NCBI GenBank assembly: GCA_051418075.1
Contig: JBPRGG010000026.1
Coordinates: forward strand, 1-64,000
Reading direction: 5' to 3'
Source: JBPRGG01 sp051418075
GTDB lineage: Bacteria > Bacteroidota > Bacteroidia > Cytophagales > Cyclobacteriaceae
DNA: 64,000 nt
Position numbers and translations under genes: made by a program. Below are positions 8,678 through 16,991 of this stretch, piece by piece (within the stretch, counting starts at the first letter, position 1; each line of letters opens with the position of its first letter). The notes beneath the pieces were generated by a model. It saw nothing but the letters and a program-made list of their open reading frames with translations. It did not search any database and was not told the origin of the DNA.

Positions 8678-9946
8678 TCAGCTTACTATTTTATGTCTGG
8701 AAATAAAATCCGGATCTATATCAACCCCCAAGCCAGGACCGGTAGGCACTTTCACAGTACCTCCATGACTCTGTAAGTCAGAAGTCGGACATTCCAGAGG
8801 CAATTCATTGTTAAAACCCTTGAATTCATGATAAGGTCCGGCATTGGGTACAGCCGATACAAAATGCATCATGTACAGGTAGCCCAAACCAGATCCGGAA
8901 ATATGCGGAACACATTGTTTGTTAAAATGGGCCCCCATACGGGCTACTTTCATAGCCCTGACCATTCCGCCAAAATAGAAAATATCCGGCTGAACCACCT
9001 GCAGGGCATTGTTACCAATCAACCAGCGGAAATTGTGCAGGCTGGGCTCCTGTTCGCCTGCGGCAATAGGTACATCCAGGGCATCAGCTACAGCCCTGGT
9101 TTCTTCATAATAGTCAAATGGGACGGGTTCTTCAAAAAAATCAAATTGATGATCCTCCATGATTTTACCTATGCGAATGGCTTCTGCCACATCATATCCA
9201 CCATTGGCATCGGCATAAATGGTCATTTCAGGGCCAAAAGCTTCCCGCACCATGGGGATAAGTTTTTCTGAGCGTCCGGGAGGGGAATCAGGAGCGCTCA
9301 TTCTTCCGGCCACCTTAAATTTCAAGGCTTGAGCTCCGGTTTCAGCCACCCTCTTTTTGATATCTTCCAAAGATTTTTCCGGGGTTTCGCCCCGGTTGTT
9401 GTTGGCCTGGTAAACTGCAATTTCAGGATGATGAATATCTCCGATTATTTTTCCCATTGGCAGATTGGCCACTTTTCCCATCAGGTCCAGCAGGGCAAAC
9501 TCAATGGTAGCCAGGGGAACCCACAGGGCCAGGCTCTGTAGCTTATAGTTACTTTTATAAACATACACCTCTTCCAGCAACTGCTCCCAATCCCGGGCAT
9601 CTTTACCTATAAAAAATGGCTGTAATCGCCCGGTGAATATGGGATAGAGGTGAATCATCTGCATGTTGTTGCTTACGGAAATGCCTTCTGCTCCATCTCT
9701 GGTAGTTACCCGGCAGATAAAATTATTATCCATCCGCAGCAATTCCAGCCGGTCGATGATCAGTGGTTCTGTAAACAATGCTTTTTTTATAACCGGTTGG
9801 GCTAAGATTTGATCTAATGGACCATAATCTATCAACTCCGTTTCTTTTTCCTGAGAAACACCGGCGCTACAAGAAGGTAGCAAAAGGGATCCGGCCAAAG
9901 CTCCGGCAGTAGTTTGGGTTAAAAATTTTCTTCTTGATGTACTCAT
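8678..9946 (-). CDS. enolase-superfamily dehydratase/racemase, Tat-exported lipoprotein form
   Basis: A 422-residue member of the mandelate-racemase branch of the enolase superfamily. Such enzymes abstract a proton alpha to a carboxylate, usually dehydrating sugar acids or tartrate-like acids. Visible catalytic elements are KFK (Lys-x-Lys), metal ligands in YADANGGY, FEEPVP and GEQE, and the Asp/His pair in QPDIF and VPHISG. The N-terminus is a Tat signal (SRRKFLTQ, Arg5-Arg6) ending in a lipobox-like LLPSC (Cys26), so it should be exported and lipidated. I chose the ATG at 9946 over an upstream ATG because it places the twin-arginine motif normally. It is last in a six-gene operon, and a paralogue lies directly upstream. 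Confidence 0.88.
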   Translation of the reverse strand: MSTSRRKFLTQTTAGALAGSLLLPSCSAGVSQEKETELIDYGPLDQILAQPVIKKALFTEPLIIDRLELLRMDNNFICRVTTRDGAEGISVSNNMQMIHLYPIFTGRLQPFFIGKDARDWEQLLEEVYVYKSNYKLQSLALWVPLATIEFALLDLMGKVANLPMGKIIGDIHHPEIAVYQANNNRGETPEKSLEDIKKRVAETGAQALKFKVAGRMSAPDSPPGRSEKLIPMVREAFGPEMTIYADANGGYDVAEAIRIGKIMEDHQFDFFEEPVPFDYYEETRAVADALDVPIAAGEQEPSLHNFRWLIGNNALQVVQPDIFYFGGMVRAMKVARMGAHFNKQCVPHISGSGLGYLYMMHFVSAVPNAGPYHEFKGFNNELPLECPTSDLQSHGGTVKVPTGPGLGVDIDPDFISRHKIVS

Positions 9947-10045
9947 AATTAAGGGAATTAAGTTGATCAGCAGTATCAATAGAGTGCTTTCTGAATCAAA
10001 AATCTATGATGACTAATTTAATAAAATTTACCTACAATTTCATTT

Positions 10046-11302
10046 TTAACTAATCAGCTCATGTTTGGCAATAAAATCAGGATCAATTTCCACTCCACTT
10101 CCAATGCCCTGTGGTAAATGCAGGATCCCCTCCTCCGGCTTAAGGCTGGATGTTTTGCATTCAAAGGGAATTCCGGTGCTGATCCCTTTAAATTCATGGT
10201 AAGGACCAGCATTGGGAATGGCCGAAACAAACTGCATCATATAAATATATCCCAAACCCGTACCGGAGATATGGGGTACACAGGGATAACCTACCGCCTC
10301 AGCCATACGGGCCACCTTCATACAACGGATCATGCCACCAAAGTAAAATAAATCCTGCTGCACCATTTGTACTGCATCCATACCCAACAGCCAGCGGAAA
10401 TTGCGCATGCTCACCTCACCTCCTCCCGAGGCAATGGGTATTTTTAAAGCATCTGAAGTGGCTTTCCAGTCTTCATAATAATCGGTAGGCACCGGCTGTT
10501 CATAAAGGTCAATCCGGTTTGCTTCTAATATTTTGCCAATCCTGATTGATTCCGGCACCGTATAACTGCCGTTGCAATCGGCATACATGGCGTATTCATG
10601 GCTAAAGGCTTCCCTTACCAGCGGGATCAGTTTTTCTGTTCTACCCGGTGGATCTTCCGCTGCGATACGGCGGCCACCTATTTTAAATTTGATGGCTTTA
10701 GCCCCTGTTTCCGCCTGCCTTTGTTTGATTCGTGCCAGGCTTTCCTCAGCCGATAAGCCGCGGTTGTTATTGGCCCGGTAAATGGCTATTTCCCTGTTAT
10801 GTATGTCTCCAATCAGCGCTCCCATGCTTTTTCCGGCAATTCGGCCCAACATATCCAGAATAGCCATTTCAGCAGTAGCCTGGGGGATCCACAAAGCATA
10901 ACCCTGGTATTTATAATTATTTTGATACATCCAAAGGCCTTCCAGGATCAGCTTATCCAGGTCACGGGCATCCTTCCCAATGAAAAACGGATTAACCCGC
11001 TGAGTCTGCATCGGAAATAAGTGTGGCATCCGCGCATTGTGACCCACGCAATAACCTTCCGCCCCATCTTTTGAACGGACCCTTACCATATAGTTGCCCT
11101 GGTAATGAAGCAGGTCACAGCTTTCGATAATCACCGGGTCAGGAAACAGGGATCTTTTCAATACAGGTTGGTTAGCTGCCTGATCAAGTATGACATATCT
11201 GTCTGCTAACTTTTCGATCTTTTTTCGGGACCTGAAAGGAGTGGTGGCTAAACCACCTGCCATAAGACTTGTTTTAAGAAAACTTCTGCGGTTAAAACTC
11301 AT
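10046..11302 (-). CDS. enolase-superfamily dehydratase/racemase with Tat signal
   Basis: A 418-residue paralogue of the downstream gene, with the same active-site layout: KFKIGG, YADCNGSY, YEQPVP, GGGEVS, QQDLF, VPHISG and YHEFKG. The N-terminus is a Tat-type signal (NRRSFLKTS, Arg5-Arg6) without a lipobox, so the protein is probably periplasmic and soluble. Differences at the metal-binding shell (DCN for DAN, EQP for EEP) suggest a different substrate or stereochemistry from its neighbour. Both are encoded behind a carboxylate transporter and a D-malate/tartrate-type dehydrogenase, which points to hydroxy-acid substrates. The exact substrate is unknown. Confidence 0.88.
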   Translation of the reverse strand: MSFNRRSFLKTSLMAGGLATTPFRSRKKIEKLADRYVILDQAANQPVLKRSLFPDPVIIESCDLLHYQGNYMVRVRSKDGAEGYCVGHNARMPHLFPMQTQRVNPFFIGKDARDLDKLILEGLWMYQNNYKYQGYALWIPQATAEMAILDMLGRIAGKSMGALIGDIHNREIAIYRANNNRGLSAEESLARIKQRQAETGAKAIKFKIGGRRIAAEDPPGRTEKLIPLVREAFSHEYAMYADCNGSYTVPESIRIGKILEANRIDLYEQPVPTDYYEDWKATSDALKIPIASGGGEVSMRNFRWLLGMDAVQMVQQDLFYFGGMIRCMKVARMAEAVGYPCVPHISGTGLGYIYMMQFVSAIPNAGPYHEFKGISTGIPFECKTSSLKPEEGILHLPQGIGSGVEIDPDFIAKHELIS

Positions 11303-11329
11303 GTCATTTATGTTTTTCCAAAATTTACC

Positions 11330-12442
11330 TTATTTAGCAGCCTCTTCCTGTTTTTGCAAAACCTCTGAATGCCTGCGGGAGTTAAGGGCGGAATCCTCTC
11401 CCATCCAAACCCAAAGCTTGATCAGGCCGTTTTGATGAGCACTTACCAGAAAACTGCCATCTGCATTGAAATCAATATACTCGGCATGATCGCTGGCCCA
11501 AACTTTATGTGCTACCGGTATGGCATCGTTGCCATAATTGAGAATATCAGCTACCCGGTACAGATAAATATAAGGATCATGACCGGCATGTGCTACATAA
11601 TCGCCACTGGGATGCCAGGCGATGGATTCAATTTTTTTGCCGGTATGATTAAACATTTTCAGCAATTTCCCGCTTTGCCATTCCCACAGGTAAACATTAC
11701 CCCGGGCCCCCTGAGGCTGTCCTACTGCCATCACATGTCTGGCATCCGGAGAAAAAGTGCCACTGGTAAAAGTAACATAATATCCCGGTGACAGGGTTTG
11801 TTCCAGGGACCAGTCAACTGTATTGTAAACCTTGATATCACCATGGCCCACAGCCAGTAAGTATTGGTCGTTGGGGCTGAAAAATAATTCATTCACTGTA
11901 TTGCCAAATTCCAGGTTTTGAATTTCTTTTCCTTCAGGCATCTGGTATATCCTGATCTTGCCGGTGGTTTTCCCATCATTTTCTATTTTTTCCTCTCCAC
12001 TGACCAGCAGGCTGCCCTGATTGGACCAGGTCAGGCCATCAATGCCTTGGGTATGCTGTAGTTGATGAATGACATCTCCGGAACCAGCATCATAAACAGT
12101 CACCAGGAAATCTTCACTGGCAGCGGCTACGAATTTTCCGTCGGCTGACCAGCCAACCCTTTCTATTTCCTGGGCTGCATATTTACGCCAAATCTCCGTG
12201 CCATCTGAAGTGCGCCACATGATCACTGAATTATCATACTTGGTACCACTTACCAGGTGTTTACCATCGGGGGAAAATTCCACACTTTCCACTGACCCGA
12301 TTTCACCCAGAGCATCTGCCACCCTGGACCAAACCGGCTCCAGTCTGAGCTGATAATCCAGATATTGCTGGGCTGACGCATTTGCTGTAAAAAAGCATGT
12401 GCCCAAACTTATGAGCATAATTTTAATTATTTTCATATGCAT
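11330..12442 (-). CDS. secreted WD40-repeat beta-propeller protein
   Basis: A 370-residue protein with a signal peptide (cut near ANASAQQ). It has about six to seven WD40-like blades with repeated FSPDGKHLVSG, WSADGKFVAA and WHPSGDYVAH motifs. No enzyme motif is seen, so a binding or scaffold role in the periplasm is likely. The start ATG overlaps the stop of the upstream CapA-like gene as TAATG, which supports this start and implies coupled translation. Its placement in an organic-acid operon is unexplained. It may organise the exported enolase-type enzymes or bind the substrate polymer. Confidence 0.85.
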   Translation of the reverse strand: MHMKIIKIMLISLGTCFFTANASAQQYLDYQLRLEPVWSRVADALGEIGSVESVEFSPDGKHLVSGTKYDNSVIMWRTSDGTEIWRKYAAQEIERVGWSADGKFVAAASEDFLVTVYDAGSGDVIHQLQHTQGIDGLTWSNQGSLLVSGEEKIENDGKTTGKIRIYQMPEGKEIQNLEFGNTVNELFFSPNDQYLLAVGHGDIKVYNTVDWSLEQTLSPGYYVTFTSGTFSPDARHVMAVGQPQGARGNVYLWEWQSGKLLKMFNHTGKKIESIAWHPSGDYVAHAGHDPYIYLYRVADILNYGNDAIPVAHKVWASDHAEYIDFNADGSFLVSAHQNGLIKLWVWMGEDSALNSRRHSEVLQKQEEAAK

Positions 12443-13575
12443 TATTTTATTCCTTTGATTTCAATTTCTTTTCCATTTATAACCAATTCAGCCCCTCCTT
12501 CATTTACAGAGTTCAGATAACCAAATAACTCCCGCCCCTTTCCTTCATTAGGATCATAAAGCCTGAGTTCATTATCCCCGGCTCTCCAGGTAGGGACCAG
12601 TGATACAGCATGCAACTTTTTATCTTTTATTACCAGGTTAGCCAGCAGACCTTCGGGAAAACGTTTATTTCTGTCTGAACGGATATCATCAAAAACTGCC
12701 TGACCCAGACTGTGTAGAATAGGCTTACCATTATAAATTTCTACTTTCTGATACTTGTGGGGACCATGGCCAAAAACCAGATCAGCCCCGGCATCTATTA
12801 CTGCCTGACCTATTTCAGATTGATAGGAAATTGGGGTAGTGGTATTAGAAACACCCCAATGGTAAGAAACTATTACAATATCAGCCTGTTTTTTCAAATT
12901 GACAATGTCCTGCATCATCATTTTCTTTGAATCCTGATCCAGCCAGGTAATTACGTAAGGAGGCTGGCCCGGCTTATCCAGATTCTTGGGAGGTTGGTAA
13001 GCTGTGTAAACCTTGATTTCGGCTATCCCCGGTTGATTTTCAGTGGCGGCATGATTGGTAGGAAAAACAGTAGCGGCATATTGCATAAAACCTACTTTTA
13101 ATCCACGATTTTCAATTATCACCGGTTGATGGGCTTCTGCCAGATTTTCACCACCGCCGGCATGTTTAATTCCGGCACTATCCAAAACTTTCAGACTCTT
13201 CATGAGGGCTTGCCAGGGATAAGTCACATTGTTTGCCACACCCACTGCATCAATATCAGCTGCTGTAAGGGCAGCAACCTGATCCGGATTGGAGTGTCTC
13301 CAGTTTTTATGAGGTATATCTGATTTTTCCGGATCGTCAGTACCACCGGCAAAAGGGCCTTCCAGATTTAAGAATCTAAAATCAGCTGTTGCCAAAACAG
13401 GCATAAGGTGGCTAAATGCCCCTTCAGGGAATTCCCTGTATTGAAAGTTGTTATCGCCCAATAGTATGATGGTATGGCTGCCTTCTTCATTATGCTGAAA
13501 AGGCCAGGTTTGCTGACCATTGGCCAGGGAGATTGTATTAATAAATAAAACTGAGTATACAACTATTTTTCTCAT
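12442..13575 (-). CDS. secreted CapA-family (PGA_cap) metallophosphatase-like protein
   Basis: A 377-residue protein with a signal peptide (cleavage near ANGQQ) and a CapA/PgsA-type calcineurin-like fold: GDNNF near residue 42, NLEGP, ANNV, SYHWG and GHGPHK. The canonical N-H of the third motif reads NN here. Family members occur in poly-gamma-glutamate capsule loci, but many are of unknown function. It sits between a carboxylate transporter and the WD40 gene in one operon, so a hydrolytic role on an extracytoplasmic acid-containing substrate is possible. That is inference. Confidence 0.82.
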   Translation of the reverse strand: MRKIVVYSVLFINTISLANGQQTWPFQHNEEGSHTIILLGDNNFQYREFPEGAFSHLMPVLATADFRFLNLEGPFAGGTDDPEKSDIPHKNWRHSNPDQVAALTAADIDAVGVANNVTYPWQALMKSLKVLDSAGIKHAGGGENLAEAHQPVIIENRGLKVGFMQYAATVFPTNHAATENQPGIAEIKVYTAYQPPKNLDKPGQPPYVITWLDQDSKKMMMQDIVNLKKQADIVIVSYHWGVSNTTTPISYQSEIGQAVIDAGADLVFGHGPHKYQKVEIYNGKPILHSLGQAVFDDIRSDRNKRFPEGLLANLVIKDKKLHAVSLVPTWRAGDNELRLYDPNEGKGRELFGYLNSVNEGGAELVINGKEIEIKGIK

Positions 13576-13602
13576 TATTTAACTTAATAAGGCTTCAACT
13601 AA

Positions 13603-15054
13603 TCAAAAAGGATATTCCAAAAGATCAATTCCCCATATGAAAGGCATCAGAAAATATATGACCATAAACACTACCACAGCTGACATTAAATTCATCCACA
13701 CACCTACCCGTACCATTACATTCATGTTTAGATAACCTGAACTGTAGACAATAGCATTGGGCGGGGTAGCCACCGGCAACATAAAAGCACAGGAGGCCGC
13801 TATACTGGCAGCTGCCATCAAACCATAGGGATGTACTCCGATTGACAGGGCCAATGATCCAAGAATAGGCAGTAAAACAGCTGCCGTAGCTACATTTGAA
13901 GTAATTTCCGTAAAAAAATTGACCAGGATGATCAAAATAAACAGAATAAGTGCATAAGATAAAACCTCCAGAGCTGACAGCCTTTCTCCCAGCCAGGCAG
14001 CCAGTCCAGACTGTTCAAATCCTACCGCAATGGCCAACCCACCGCCAAATAGAATGAGTACTCCCCAGGGTAATTTCCTGGCCGATTCCCAGTCCATGAT
14101 CATTTTTCCTTTGCCCCGGGCCGGTATTAAAAACATTATTAAGGCGCTGGACATGGCAATGATGGTATCGTCAATCCCGGGTATGATCTTACTGAGCACG
14201 AATGAACGCAATATCCAGGCACAGGCAGTTAAAAAGAAAACGGTGGCCACAATCTTTTCTTCATAGGACATTTTCCCTAAAGCCTTCAGTTGTTTATTGG
14301 TGGCTTCCTCCGCTCTGGCAGCATCTATGGCTACAGATTTAAAAACAAAACGGGTTAAATAGATCCAGCCAATAATAATCAGGATCAGACTGATCGGAAA
14401 TCCAATTAAAAACCATCGGAAAAAACTGATCTCCTGCCCGTAAAGCTCCAGGCTGATAGCAGAGAAAACAGCATTGGTGGGCGTGCCAATTAAGGTTGCC
14501 ATCCCTCCCATGGAAGCACCATAGGCAATGGCCAGCATCAGAGATCGGTTGAAGGAAGTATTTTGGTCAGGGGAATCCTGAAAATTTTCCATAGTGCGGG
14601 TAATGGCCAAGCCAATAGGCAACATCATCAGGGAAGTGGCTGTATTAGAGATCCACATGGATAAAAAGGCGGTAGCCACCATAAATCCCAGCACGATGAA
14701 ATTACTTTTTGTACCGATAAACTTGATTATATTCAGGGCGATCCGTAAATGCAGATTCCATTTTTCAATGGCAATGGCAATGATAAATGCACCTAAGAAC
14801 AAAACAATGATCGGGCTAAAATAGGTAGTAGTAGTAGTTTTAACTTCCAGTCCCCCGGTGAGAGGAAACAAAATGATGGGTAAAAAGGCCGTAACTGCCA
14901 TGGGTAAGGCCTCAGTAATCCACCAGATAGCTACCCAGGCAGTAGAACTAAGCACTGCATGGGCAGGTTGGGATATGCCGGGGAATTCCATTTGTTGCAA
15001 AATTATAAATACCACAGGACCAGCTATCAATCCAATTTTACGTGTATTGATCAT
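13603..15054 (-). CDS. DASS-family sodium:carboxylate symporter
   Basis: A 483-residue inner-membrane transporter of the divalent-anion:Na+ symporter (DASS/SLC13) family. The two family signature hairpins are visible: SNTATSLMMLP near residue 140 and ATPPNAIVYSSG near 430, with GTPTNAVF between them. Members import succinate, malate, tartrate, citrate or sulfate. The next gene upstream is a D-malate/tartrate-type dehydrogenase 10 bases away, so a C4 hydroxy-dicarboxylate is the most likely substrate. Confidence 0.9.
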   Translation of the reverse strand: MINTRKIGLIAGPVVFIILQQMEFPGISQPAHAVLSSTAWVAIWWITEALPMAVTAFLPIILFPLTGGLEVKTTTTTYFSPIIVLFLGAFIIAIAIEKWNLHLRIALNIIKFIGTKSNFIVLGFMVATAFLSMWISNTATSLMMLPIGLAITRTMENFQDSPDQNTSFNRSLMLAIAYGASMGGMATLIGTPTNAVFSAISLELYGQEISFFRWFLIGFPISLILIIIGWIYLTRFVFKSVAIDAARAEEATNKQLKALGKMSYEEKIVATVFFLTACAWILRSFVLSKIIPGIDDTIIAMSSALIMFLIPARGKGKMIMDWESARKLPWGVLILFGGGLAIAVGFEQSGLAAWLGERLSALEVLSYALILFILIILVNFFTEITSNVATAAVLLPILGSLALSIGVHPYGLMAAASIAASCAFMLPVATPPNAIVYSSGYLNMNVMVRVGVWMNLMSAVVVFMVIYFLMPFIWGIDLLEYPF

Positions 15055-15064
15055 AACCGGCGGT

Positions 15065-16117
15065 TCAGTTCAGTTGATGGATTATCTCTCTGGTCAGTTC
15101 AGAGGTATTGGCTTTACCTCCCATATCAGGGGTTTTTATTTCTCCGAGCAGGACTTTTTTAATAGCATCAATGATCAATTGTCCTGCCTTTACCTCACCT
15201 AAATGCTCCATCATCATGGCAGCTGACCAGATGGCGGCTATGGGATTGGCAGTTCCCTTACCGGCAATGTCAGGGGCTGAACCATGCACCGGCTCAAACA
15301 TACTGGGAAATTTTCGCTCAGGATTAATGTTTGCCGAAGGAGCGATCCCAATAGTCCCGGCAATAGCCGGACCCAGGTCAGACAGGATGTCGCCAAACAG
15401 GTTGGAGCCCACCACCACATCAAACCAGTCGGGGTGTAATACAAAATTAGCGGTGAGAATATCGATGTGGTATTTATCAACCTTTATCTGAGGATAATGC
15501 CGGGCCATGGCTTCCACCCGTTCATCCCAAAAAGGCATGGTATGCACAATGCCATTGGATTTGGTAGCGGATGTTAGGTACTTTTTCCGTTGATTGGCCA
15601 GTTCAAAGGCATATTTGAGGATTCTATCCGTTCCTTTCCTGGTAAAAAGACTTTCCTGCACACATATTTCGTCCTCGGTTCCCTGATTAATGCGACCCCC
15701 TATTTCTGAATATTCTCCTTCATTGTTTTCCCGCACTACCATAAAATCAATATCTTCCGGCTTACGGTGAGCCAAAGGGCAGGGCACTCCGGGAAATAAT
15801 TTTACTGGGCGTAAATTAACATACTGCTTGAACTGGCGGCGAATGGGAATCAATAGACCCCATAATGAAATATGATCAGGCACGCCCGGATATCCCACTG
15901 CACCCAGGTAAATGGCATCATGATCTTTCATTTGCTGTAAACCATCTTCCGGCATCATCTTACCGGTTTGATGAAAACGTTCACAACTCCAGTCAAAATG
16001 GTCAAACTTAAATTGAATGTTTAATCTTTTTCCCAATACCTGCAGCACTTCAATACCTGCTGGTATTACTTCCTTGCCAATGCCGTCGCCTGGTATTACG
16101 GCTATTTTATAAGTCAT
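15065..16117 (-). CDS. dmlA: D-malate/tartrate dehydrogenase (isocitrate/isopropylmalate dehydrogenase family)
   Basis: A 350-residue NAD-dependent beta-decarboxylating dehydrogenase. The N-terminal VIPGDGIGKEVIP, the substrate loop VRENNEGEYSEIGGR, and GSNLFGDILSDL with the C-terminal FEPVHGSAPDIAG are all present. The ENNEGEYSEIGG form is characteristic of tartrate/D-malate dehydrogenases rather than LeuB or Icd. It would oxidise D-malate or a related acid in the cytoplasm to pyruvate or oxaloacetate-level products. It is the first gene of the six-gene operon running down to 8678. A diverged copy of its first 20 codons survives at 16700-16759. The exact acid is uncertain (ttuC-type activity is equally possible). 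Confidence 0.87.
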   Translation of the reverse strand: MTYKIAVIPGDGIGKEVIPAGIEVLQVLGKRLNIQFKFDHFDWSCERFHQTGKMMPEDGLQQMKDHDAIYLGAVGYPGVPDHISLWGLLIPIRRQFKQYVNLRPVKLFPGVPCPLAHRKPEDIDFMVVRENNEGEYSEIGGRINQGTEDEICVQESLFTRKGTDRILKYAFELANQRKKYLTSATKSNGIVHTMPFWDERVEAMARHYPQIKVDKYHIDILTANFVLHPDWFDVVVGSNLFGDILSDLGPAIAGTIGIAPSANINPERKFPSMFEPVHGSAPDIAGKGTANPIAAIWSAAMMMEHLGEVKAGQLIIDAIKKVLLGEIKTPDMGGKANTSELTREIIHQLN

Positions 16118-16337
16118 ACAATAGATTTTTGATTAAGATCAACCAATATAATCATTATTTGAACAACTTTTAAAGGGAATATTGGTAAAAAATAGTATAA
16201 TAAGTGTTGCAAGTGTTGTAAGATTCAACTAGATTGATTGGACAGGCAAACAGAGACAACATTCCCTGTAGAACAGGCTAATACTAATTACTAATATATT
16301 AAACCACTACGTTTTGATCCAAGTGATGTGCCTCCAG
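16118..16337. promoter_or_regulatory. region upstream of the dmlA operon
   Basis: A 220-base AT-rich stretch upstream of the operon's first gene, and the only gap in this strand's gene run, so the operon promoter should lie here. I cannot fix a -33/-7 pair with confidence. A short direct repeat, AAGTGTTG, occurs twice near 16200-16220. Confidence 0.35.
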
Positions 16338-16626
16338 TTAATTACGAGTTTGCCAGCCTTTGATTTTATTCATCCTTGCCCAGGCAACATTTTTATATTT
16401 CTTACCGCTTCCACAGAGACAGGGATCATTCCGGCCAATTTTAGGTCCTATTATTACCGGCTTTGATGGGGTCAGGGGCCAATCGAATTCCTGATTCAAT
16501 ACATTAGATAAACCTTCATCCTGTTCTAGGTCATGGTATTTCGGATAAAAATTTCTTCTATCGGCTCGAATTCGTCTCTCAGGCTACCTTTCAGTTTGAG
16601 ACAACTAGGCAAATTCCATCAGGATA
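16338..16626 (-). pseudogene. remnant of a SEC-C zinc-motif protein
   Basis: Read on the minus strand, a frame without a start codon encodes ADRRNFYPKYHDLEQDEG and, further on, GRNDPCLCGSGKKYKNV before a stop at 16338. This is a SEC-C metal-binding motif (C-x-C-x8-C/H type) of the kind at the C-terminus of SecA and YecA-like proteins. Its last cysteine is replaced by valine. Upstream, an in-frame TAG and a shift into another frame (GSLRDEFEPIEEIF) break the gene. It is best read as a decayed C-terminal fragment. Confidence 0.65.
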
Positions 16627-16651
16627 CGGGCTTTCTCCTGATTCTAATTCC

Positions 16652-16759
16652 TTAATTGCCTCCTCGTATTCTGTTAATTAAGTTTGCCGTGGATTTACTT
16701 TCTGGTATCACTTCTTTGCCAATGGCATCGCCAGGAATAACGGTTGTATTGTAGGTAAC
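16652..16759 (-). pseudogene. N-terminal fragment of a second D-malate/tartrate dehydrogenase
   Basis: On the minus strand, 16759-16700 reads VTYNTTVIPGDAIGKEVIPE, matching MTYKIAVIPGDGIGKEVIPA of the intact dehydrogenase gene at 16117. The DNA matches at roughly three quarters of positions over 58 bases. The start codon has become GTT, and homology stops after about 20 codons, well before the stop at 16652. It is a diverged remnant of a paralogue, probably left by recombination. Confidence 0.7.
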
Positions 16760-16991
16760 AATCAACCAACTTATTCATATTTGAAAATGACTGAAAAAAC
16801 TTCAGGTAAAATAAATGATAAAGTCAGGAAACAGCCGGCAAATTGGTTGTTAAAGCCCAGCTAAAATCCCTAGGCTGGACATCTGTAATATCGGTAAAGG
16901 ATCTAATAGCACCAAACTTGGCAAATACCTCTGTTAGCCTATGGATTTTTTGCGTCTGTTGTGCTTTCGTGCATTTTAATGTTGTTAGATA

